Below, piece by piece: positions 15,447 through 20,041 of a stretch of DNA of 20,041 bases. The stretch spans positions 1-20,041 of the forward strand of contig URNJ01000015.1 of NCBI GenBank assembly GCA_900549215.1, read 5' to 3'. Origin of the DNA: an uncultured Collinsella sp. Lineage in GTDB: Bacteria; Actinomycetota; Coriobacteriia; Coriobacteriales; Coriobacteriaceae. The position numbers and the translations under genes are program-made. Every line of letters begins with the position of its first letter. The stretch's first letter is position 1. The notes under the pieces were generated by a model, which made no database searches, was not told where the DNA came from, and worked only from the letters and a program-made list of their open reading frames with translations.

Positions 15447-16334
15447 GTGACAACGATGGAGCGTCGTCCGGATTCCCGTGGCAAGGTTCGTGATATTTAC
15501 GATGCCGGTGAAAACCTGCTGATGGTCGCCACCGACCGCATTTCTGCGTTCGACTTCATTCTTCCCGACGAGATTCCGTTTAAGGGAGAGGTGCTCAATC
15601 GCATCTCGGCATTCTGGTTCGATAAGTTTGCCGACATCGTCCCCAACCATCTCGTTTCCATCGACCCGGCGGATTTCCCCGAGGAGTTTGCCGAGTATCG
15701 TGACTACCTCGCTGGCCGCGCCATGCTGGTTAAGAAGGCCCAGACGATTCCTATCGAGTGCATCGTCCGCGGCTATCTGACCGGTTCGGGCAAGAAGACC
15801 TACGACGAGAACGGCACCGTCTGCGGCATCCAGCTGCCTGAGGGTCTGACCGAGGCCTCCAAGCTTCCTGAGCCGCTGTTCACGCCGTCCACGAAGGCCG
15901 AGATCGGTGACCACGACGAGAACATCTCGTTCGAGCGTTGCTGCGAGATCGTGGGCGAGGACATCGCCGCGCAGATTCGCGACCTGTCCCTCAAGATTTA
16001 CAAGGCTGCTGCCGAGTATGCAGCGACCCGTGGCATCATCATCGCCGACACCAAGTTCGAGTTCGGTGTCATCGATGGCAAGGTCACGCTGATCGACGAG
16101 TGCCTCACGCCCGACTCCAGCCGTTTCTGGCCTGCCGCCAGCTACGAGGAGGGCAAGATTCAGCCCAGCTACGACAAGCAATTCGTCCGCAATTGGCTCA
16201 AGGCCAACTGGGATATGACGGGGGAGACCCCGCACCTGCCCGCCGAGGTCATCGATGGCACGTCCGAGCGCTATCGCGAGGCCTTCCAGATCATCACGGG
16301 CTCCCAGTTCACAAGCATGAAGGAGAACGCATAA
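15447..16334 (+). CDS. purC: SAICAR synthetase (phosphoribosylaminoimidazole-succinocarboxamide synthase)
   Basis: A 295-residue cytoplasmic enzyme that joins aspartate to CAIR with ATP to make SAICAR, the substrate of PurB. Clear family segments are RGKVRDIYD near the N-terminus, TDRISAFDFILPDEIPFKG, NRISAFWF, VPNHLVS, IECIVRGYLTGSG, a long LPEPLFTPSTKAEIGDHDEN stretch, and DTKFEFGVIDGKVTLIDE followed by TPDSSRFW. The length is that of the longer PurC type rather than the ~240-residue form. GTG at 15447 lies eight bases after AAGGAG (15433-15438); another in-frame GTG at 15438 overlaps that site, and ATG 15456 is also possible. The next gene starts directly at its stop, so they are one operon. 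Confidence 0.93.
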   Translation: MTTMERRPDSRGKVRDIYDAGENLLMVATDRISAFDFILPDEIPFKGEVLNRISAFWFDKFADIVPNHLVSIDPADFPEEFAEYRDYLAGRAMLVKKAQTIPIECIVRGYLTGSGKKTYDENGTVCGIQLPEGLTEASKLPEPLFTPSTKAEIGDHDENISFERCCEIVGEDIAAQIRDLSLKIYKAAAEYAATRGIIIADTKFEFGVIDGKVTLIDECLTPDSSRFWPAASYEEGKIQPSYDKQFVRNWLKANWDMTGETPHLPAEVIDGTSERYREAFQIITGSQFTSMKENA

Positions 16335-16910
16335 GTGAGTACCCGTAGCGCCACGAACAAGCGCACGCAATCCCACGAGGTTACCGGGGTTGCGCGCAAG
16401 TCCGCCGCATCTGCTAAACCCGCCCGCCAGGCAGCGAGCTCCGTTCGCGTCGTGCCGGCTTCGTCTAAAGCTCGCCGCAAAGAGCTCGAGAAGGGTGAAA
16501 ACCTGGAAGGCCTTTCCAAGGAGGAGAAGCGCGCCCGCAAGGCCAAACAGCGTGCTCGCGAGGATCGTATCTACACGGTGTCGAATATTCTCCTCAAGCA
16601 GGACGAGGACTACACCAAGCGCCGTCGTATCTGGTGGGCCGTGCTCGCCATCGGCATGGTACTCGTCGTGGCAATTTGGGCTTCGCTCTACTTCGCTCCC
16701 GGCGGCACGGTGTCCAGTCCCGTCCAGATGGTCGGCATCGTTTTGTCCTATGTCATCATTCTGGGTGATTTTATCTACGACTTCGTTCGTATTCGTCCCC
16801 TGCGCAACATGTACCGCACGCAGGCCGAGGGCATGTCCGAGAACAAGCTCAACGCTCTTATCGAACGCTCGGCTGCCGAGGAGGACAAGAAGGACTCCAA
16901 GAAGAAGTAG
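16335..16910 (+). CDS. Two-pass membrane protein with a basic N-terminal tail, function unknown
   Basis: A 191-residue protein whose GTG start abuts the purC stop, using the AAGGAG inside the end of purC. Residues 1-43 are Ala/Ser/Arg-rich and probably disordered. Residues about 44-78 are a highly charged Lys/Glu/Arg helix that could form a coiled coil. Membrane helices lie at about 99-120 (WWAVLAIGMVLVVAIW) and 131-151 (MVGIVLSYVIILGDFIYDFV). The tail is again charged and ends in KKDSKKK. By the positive-inside rule both ends would face the cytoplasm. I recognise no family. It is joined to purC by position only, and a good terminator follows. Confidence 0.7.
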   Translation: MSTRSATNKRTQSHEVTGVARKSAASAKPARQAASSVRVVPASSKARRKELEKGENLEGLSKEEKRARKAKQRAREDRIYTVSNILLKQDEDYTKRRRIWWAVLAIGMVLVVAIWASLYFAPGGTVSSPVQMVGIVLSYVIILGDFIYDFVRIRPLRNMYRTQAEGMSENKLNALIERSAAEEDKKDSKKK

Positions 16911-16940
16911 CGTTTGTATCCATACATATCGCTAAGATAT

Positions 16941-16971
16941 AAGGCGCGTCGATTTTGCGGCGCGCCTTTTT
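16941..16971 (+). terminator. Intrinsic terminator of the purC operon
   Basis: AAGGCGCG (16941-16948) pairs with CGCGCCTT (16961-16968), and three further inner pairs (one of them T-G) extend the stem around ATTTTG. TTTT follows. It ends 29 bases before the aminopeptidase start. Confidence 0.85.
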
Positions 16972-16999
16972 ACTGTTCTATAGATAGATGGAGTGGCAC

Positions 17000-18280
17000 A
17001 TGATTCGAGCTGCCCTGACGGTCGAAGAGGCTCTGGAGGGCATGAAGGCCCTGGAGCCCAAGATTAAAAACTACGCGCGCCTGGTCGTCCGCAAGGGCGT
17101 AAACGTCAAGCCCGGCCAGGAGGTCGTCGTTCAGTCTCCGGTCGAGTGCGCGCCGTTTGCGCGCGTGGTGGTCGCGGAGGCCTATGCTGCCGGCGCCGGC
17201 CACGTGACGGTCATTTGGGCCGATGATGCCGTGACGAGGCTCACGTACGAGCATGTCGAGAAAAGCTATTTTGAGCAGACACCCGAGTGGAAGCGCATGC
17301 AGCTGGATTCCTTGGCCCAGGATGGTGCCTGCTTTGTCTTTATCGAGGGTGCGGATCCTGCGGCCCTCAAAGGCATCGATCCAGCCAAGCCGGCCGCGGC
17401 ATCAAAGGCGAGGAATACGCAGTGCAAAGTTTTCCGCCGTGGACTGGATTACAACATCAATCCGTGGTGCATCGCCGGCGCTCCGGTCGTGGCTTGGGCG
17501 CACGAGGTGTTCCCGGGAGACGCCGATGAGGTTGCAATCTATAAGCTGTGGAATGCGATTCTGCACACCGCGCGCGCCGATGGCCAGGACCCAGAGAGCG
17601 ACTGGGAACTCCATGACGCCGCATTCGAAAAGAACCTGCGTTTCCTGAACGACAATCGTTTCGACTGCCTGCATTACACCGCGGCAAATGGAACCGATCT
17701 GACGATTGGCATGACGAAGGGTCACGAGTGGGCCGGCGGCAAGGGCAAGACGCCCGATGGGCACCCCTTCTTCCCCAACATTCCCACCGAGGAAGTCTTC
17801 ACTTCGCCCGATCGCATGCGCGCCGACGGTATCGTGTACTCGGCCATGCCGCTCATCCACCACGGCAATAAGGTCGACGATTTTTGGATTAAATTCGAGG
17901 GCGGCCGCGTGGTGGACTACGACGCCCGCGTGGGCAAGGCAACGCTCGCAAGTATCATCGATACTGACGAGGGCGCTGCTCACCTGGGAGAGGTCGCGCT
18001 CATTTCCAAGAACACGCCGATCCGCGAAAGTGGTGTTCTGTTCTACGATACGCTCTATGACGAGAACGCTAGCTGCCATCTCGCGCTAGGTGTCGGTTTC
18101 CCCGAATGCATCGAGGGTGGGTATGACATGTCCAAGGAGGAGCTCCTGGAGCATGGTGTTAACGTCTCGAGCACGCACGTCGATTTTATGATCGGCACGG
18201 ACGACATCGATATTACGGGCATTACGCCTGATGGACGTGAAGTTGTGATTTTCCAGAACGGCCAATGGAGTTGGGAATAG
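17000..18280 (+). CDS. M29-family metallo-aminopeptidase
   Basis: A 426-residue cytoplasmic enzyme of the AmpS/PepS (thermophilic aminopeptidase) family, which removes N-terminal residues using a two-metal centre. The family regions are visible: NIPTEEVFTSP (metal-binding Glu at 264/265), HLGEVALIS (Glu331), SCHLALG (His360) and STHVDFMIG (His393, Asp395). Where I recall a conserved Tyr seven residues after the His of HLALG, this protein has Phe367. I chose ATG 17000 because GGAG at 16990-16993 sits six bases ahead of it; the ATG at 16988 overlaps that site and has none of its own. The gene stands alone after the purC-operon terminator, and the tRNA-Lys promoter overlaps its last codons. Confidence 0.88.
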   Translation: MIRAALTVEEALEGMKALEPKIKNYARLVVRKGVNVKPGQEVVVQSPVECAPFARVVVAEAYAAGAGHVTVIWADDAVTRLTYEHVEKSYFEQTPEWKRMQLDSLAQDGACFVFIEGADPAALKGIDPAKPAAASKARNTQCKVFRRGLDYNINPWCIAGAPVVAWAHEVFPGDADEVAIYKLWNAILHTARADGQDPESDWELHDAAFEKNLRFLNDNRFDCLHYTAANGTDLTIGMTKGHEWAGGKGKTPDGHPFFPNIPTEEVFTSPDRMRADGIVYSAMPLIHHGNKVDDFWIKFEGGRVVDYDARVGKATLASIIDTDEGAAHLGEVALISKNTPIRESGVLFYDTLYDENASCHLALGVGFPECIEGGYDMSKEELLEHGVNVSSTHVDFMIGTDDIDITGITPDGREVVIFQNGQWSWE

Positions 18281-18299
18281 TCCCAGACCGTGGTACAAT
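18271..18299 (+). promoter_or_regulatory. Promoter of tRNA-Lys
   Basis: TTGGGA at 18271-18276 and TACAAT at 18294-18299 are 17 bases apart, and the tRNA begins nine bases later. The -35 overlaps the last codons of the aminopeptidase gene. Confidence 0.7.
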
Positions 18300-18308
18300 G
18301 CCACCCGC

Positions 18309-18384
18309 GGGCCGTTAGCTCAGCTGGCAGAGCAGGGGACTTTTAATCCCAAGGTCCAGGGTTCGAACCCCTGACGGCCCACCA
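18309..18384 (+). tRNA. tRNA-Lys, anticodon TTT
   Basis: A full cloverleaf is present. The acceptor GGGCCGT pairs with ACGGCCC. The D-arm region reads AGCTCAGCTGGCAGAGC. The anticodon stem GGGGA/TCCCA holds the loop CTTTTAA. The T-arm CAGGG-TTCGAAC-CCCTG is standard, the discriminator is A, and CCA is encoded. Confidence 0.97.
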
Positions 18385-18449
18385 TAGAAAAGAAAGCGAT
18401 CGACTCCGGTTGGTCGCTTTTTTATTGCCGCGACACGGGTTCGAACCCG
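18379..18449 (+). repeat. 71-base direct repeat, left copy (overlaps the tRNA-Lys 3' end)
   Basis: This stretch starts in the last bases of tRNA-Lys and includes its terminator and the palindrome that follows. It matches 19613-19683 with about seven mismatches and no gaps, at an offset of 1234 bases. The two copies bracket the TraX-family gene. Confidence 0.85.
18393..18423 (+). terminator. Intrinsic terminator of tRNA-Lys
   Basis: A stem of about 12 pairs with two G-T pairs runs from AAAGCGATC (18393-18401) to GGTCGCTTT (18412-18420), continues inward to a TCCG loop, and ends in a run of T to 18423. It lies inside the left copy of the 71-base repeat. Confidence 0.8.
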
Positions 18450-18510
18450 TCGGGGCGCGGAGCGCCGCAGCGGCCGCCTGCGGAGCAGGCTGAACCCCCG
18501 ACGGCCCACC
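18435..18510 (+). repeat. Structured tRNA-linked element behind tRNA-Lys
   Basis: The parts appear in the same order as behind tRNA-Gly. A 16-base perfect palindrome built on GGGTTCGAACCC (18435-18450) mirrors the T-arm core. A hairpin GGCGC-GGA-GCGCC follows (18454-18466), then GCGGCCGC (18470-18477) and a hairpin GCCTGC-GGA-GCAGGC (18476-18490). The last part is a 19-base copy of the tRNA 3' end with one mismatch (18492-18510 against 18365-18383). In addition CCGTCGGGG (18447-18455) can pair with CCCCGACGG (18496-18504), enclosing both hairpins in a cloverleaf-like fold. It ends 17 bases before the TraX-family start codon. Confidence 0.65.
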
Positions 18511-18527
18511 CACGAAAGGAAAACAAA

Positions 18528-19325
18528 ATGAAAACAGATAGATACGGAATTAGCGGCAGCACATTAAAGATAATAGCGGCCATTTCGATGGTTCTCGATC
18601 ATGTAAGCAGGATCGTCCTGACCAATGGAATCATGACTCACGCATCGTACAATCAGATATCAGACGAGCAGTGGGCGATTCTAAGCGAGGCTTCGGATGT
18701 GCTTCATGTTCTTGGCAGAATTGCATTTCCCTTATTTTGCTTTTTGATAGTTGAGGGATTTTTGCATACTCATGACATAAAGAAGTACCTGCGAAATATG
18801 CTTGTCTTCGCAATCATTGCGGAGCCCATATACGATTTCGTTCAAACCGGGCAACTATTTGACCTTCGGCAACAAAATGTTATGTGTGAGCTCCTGCTTT
18901 CCTTGGTCTTTTTGATTATTCTGGAAAAGATACAAAGTCTTTCAAAATGGAAGAGGCACATCGCAGAAATTGCTCTGATTGTTTTGACAGCACTGGCAGC
19001 TGAATACACTAAACTAGATGGCGGCGTGTATGGCATTCTGCTTGTGGCTGCATTCTATTTATTCCACGACAGCAAGGCCAAGATGCTCTTTGCTGCAGTA
19101 TGCGCAGTGCTCCTTTCGTCGTGCCATATAGTTGGCGGCGGATTTGAGTTTGCTACAGCTAATGTATTTAATCCTGATGTTGCTGCCGCGGTCGTTTCGT
19201 TGCTGCTTATCAATCTTTATAATGGCAAGCGAGGGCTGAAGCTGAAATACTTCTTCTACATTTTCTATCCGGCACATCTTGCTCTGCTTTATGGTGTCTC
19301 ACTTATTGTTTTGAACTGTCTTTAA
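18528..19325 (+). CDS. TraX-family integral membrane protein
   Basis: A 265-residue, strongly hydrophobic protein with about seven or eight membrane segments. TraX family marks are LKIIAAISMVLDH near the N-terminus (DH at 24-25), VLGRIAFPLFCFLIVEGF (about 61-78) followed by H-T-x-x-x-K-K-Y-L-R-N, and YPAHLALL near the C-terminus. The F-plasmid TraX acetylates the N-terminus of pilin; chromosomal relatives are common in gut bacteria, and what they modify is unknown. GAAAGGA sits eight bases ahead of the ATG. Base use is clearly more AT-rich than in neighbouring genes, with many AAA, ATA and TTT codons, and the gene lies between two copies of a tRNA-derived repeat, so recent transfer is likely. 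No conjugation or pilin genes are in the window. Confidence 0.85.
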   Translation: MKTDRYGISGSTLKIIAAISMVLDHVSRIVLTNGIMTHASYNQISDEQWAILSEASDVLHVLGRIAFPLFCFLIVEGFLHTHDIKKYLRNMLVFAIIAEPIYDFVQTGQLFDLRQQNVMCELLLSLVFLIILEKIQSLSKWKRHIAEIALIVLTALAAEYTKLDGGVYGILLVAAFYLFHDSKAKMLFAAVCAVLLSSCHIVGGGFEFATANVFNPDVAAAVVSLLLINLYNGKRGLKLKYFFYIFYPAHLALLYGVSLIVLNCL

Positions 19326-19612
19326 TAACTCTCAAACAAGTCTCTGAAAGCAGAAACAAACTGACCCTAAGACTGCTTGTGAATTTCCGGAAGACCTGAG
19401 AGATGCGAGGATAGACAACGAGGGCTGCAGAAAGATGCTTCTCAGTTCTCTGGCGGATCGCACGTATCTGTATGAGAATCACTTCCGCACACTCATTAAT
19501 AACAGTGATAAACACGGCAGGTCCTCAAAACATGGGGCTGTGGAGGTCGAACGATGCTTCGACAGCATGAATGGCAGCGAGAAAGTGAGTTCGGAAACAT
19601 CCCTTGGATGCT
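19326..19612. other. AT-rich stretch after the TraX-family gene, no assured gene
   Basis: About 290 bases without a start codon backed by a ribosome site. One plus-strand frame is open from about 19345 through the right repeat (it reads EFPEDLRDARIDNEGC and then RTYLYENHFRTLINNS). It reads like a decayed coding fragment but matches nothing I know. No terminator for the TraX-family gene is obvious before the one in the right repeat. Confidence 0.4.
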
Positions 19613-19683
19613 CCACCATAGAACTGAAAGCGATCGACTCCGGTTGGTCGCTTTTTTGTTGCCGGTGGACGGGTTCGAACCCG
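19613..19683 (+). repeat. 71-base direct repeat, right copy, with terminator hairpin
   Basis: This copy repeats the end of tRNA-Lys (CCACCATAGA), the terminator (about 19627-19657) and the CGGGTTCGAACCCG palindrome (19670-19683), but no intact tRNA precedes it. Similarity stops right after the palindrome: the GGA-loop hairpins and the second tRNA 3'-end copy are absent here. It looks like the far end of an insertion, or the remnant of a lost tRNA gene. Confidence 0.8.
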
Positions 19684-19880
19684 AACTTCTCTATATATAA
19701 AAACGCTTGGCGAACAAAACCTGCCTTTTACCGATGGGAAACAAATGGCTGATGCTTTTGGAGTAAAGTGGCGCTCCAGAGATGACCGATGCCTTAACAC
19801 CTATAAACCAGCTGGTCATCGCCAATATCAGAAGCCAATGCTTCAGTTTTAACCTCAGTGATGCGACTGAGGGACATATT
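19684..19880. other. Non-coding or decayed stretch before the putative rRNA leader
   Basis: About 200 bases of mixed composition. A plus-strand frame ending at TAA 19850-19852 reads LPFTDGKQMADAFG and then KWRSRDDRCLNTYKP, which looks protein-like, but it has no clear start and I recognise no family. It may be a gene remnant. Confidence 0.3.
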
Positions 19881-19894
19881 CATTTGTGAACAAA

Positions 19895-20041
19895 ATATGG
19901 AGTGCGGGATTCCCGCCCACGGGGCCCCTCCGGTCTGGCAATATATCTCCTTGCCGCGCGGCCCGGTCGGACCGGATCAGCCGCGGGGCGTGCACCTTGA
20001 GAACCGGATACTGCGAGGATGGACACTTACTTCAGTGTCGC
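19895..20041 (+). promoter_or_regulatory. Possible rRNA operon leader
   Basis: Composition turns sharply GC-rich and hairpin-rich: GCGGG-ATT-CCCGC, GGGGCCCC and CCGGTC-G-GACCGG. TGCACCTTGAGAA at 19991-20003 resembles the boxA antitermination site found in rRNA leaders, followed by GAACCGGATACTG in the style of rRNA spacer sequences. A small stem GACACT/AGTGTC closes the window. No 16S sequence is visible, so the call depends on what lies beyond the right edge. I could not place a convincing promoter. Confidence 0.4.

Noticed and set aside
13772..16334. A single transcript joining the two-component system to purC
   Set aside because: The gap of about 110 bases holds a hairpin and purC has its own ribosome site, so a shared operon is not supported, though read-through cannot be excluded.
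18315..18509. Leftward frame over tRNA-Lys ending GVRTLDLGIKSPLLCQLS
   Set aside because: It is a translation of the reverse strand of the tRNA, a common false gene.
19525..19800. Leftward frame across the right 71-base repeat
   Set aside because: It shares the KKRPTGVDRF string with the false frame at tRNA-Lys only because both read the repeat backwards; there is no independent support.
1..20041. CRISPR array, complete insertion sequence, integrase or phage genes
   Set aside because: I saw no regularly spaced repeats and no transposase, integrase or phage structural proteins; the only repeats are those tied to the two tRNA genes.

Overview
The window looks like chromosomal DNA from a high-GC actinobacterium of the class Coriobacteriia, most likely Collinsella or a close relative. 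This rests on codon use (strong G/C third positions, GTG starts, clear AAGGAG-type ribosome sites) and on protein character: a TSCPD small protein, a Tat lipoprotein, an LPXTG adhesin with SpaA/Cna-B repeats, and a eukaryote-length PurC. It is inference from memory of such genomes, not a database result.

Left part (1-5830). The end of a DinG-type helicase meets, tail to tail, a leftward pair of WYL-domain regulators laid out like actinobacterial PafBC. The first gene of that pair is frameshifted in this sequence. Diverging from it is a very large M28-peptidase-like membrane protein, with about 650 residues of acidic low-complexity sequence between the two halves of the fold and several active-site residues replaced, followed by a tiny single-pass membrane protein. 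A strong bidirectional terminator closes this unit.

Middle (5838-9269). A single leftward gene encodes a 1143-residue cell-wall adhesin: signal peptide, thioester domain, six prealbumin-like repeats, a further C-terminal domain and LPATG. No sortase gene lies in the window.

Centre to right (9524-18280). tRNA-Gly(CCC), purB, a TSCPD protein coupled to a Tat-exported lipoprotein of unknown function, an OmpR-type response regulator with its sensor kinase, purC, a two-pass membrane protein and an M29 aminopeptidase all read rightward. PurB and PurC act at neighbouring steps of purine synthesis.

Right end (18271-20041). tRNA-Lys(TTT) is followed by an AT-richer segment carrying a TraX-family membrane protein. 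A 71-base imperfect direct repeat, which begins in the 3' end of the tRNA, brackets this segment. The last ~150 bases become GC-rich and hairpin-rich and contain a boxA-like stretch, as in an rRNA operon leader; no rRNA itself is visible.

The best candidate for something undescribed is a compact structured element found just downstream of both tRNA genes. After the tRNA terminator comes a T-arm-like inverted or palindromic sequence. Then come two hairpins with three-base G-N-A loops flanking an identical 8-base palindrome, and finally a second copy of the tRNA 3' end. The stem sequences differ between the two loci while the shape is kept.
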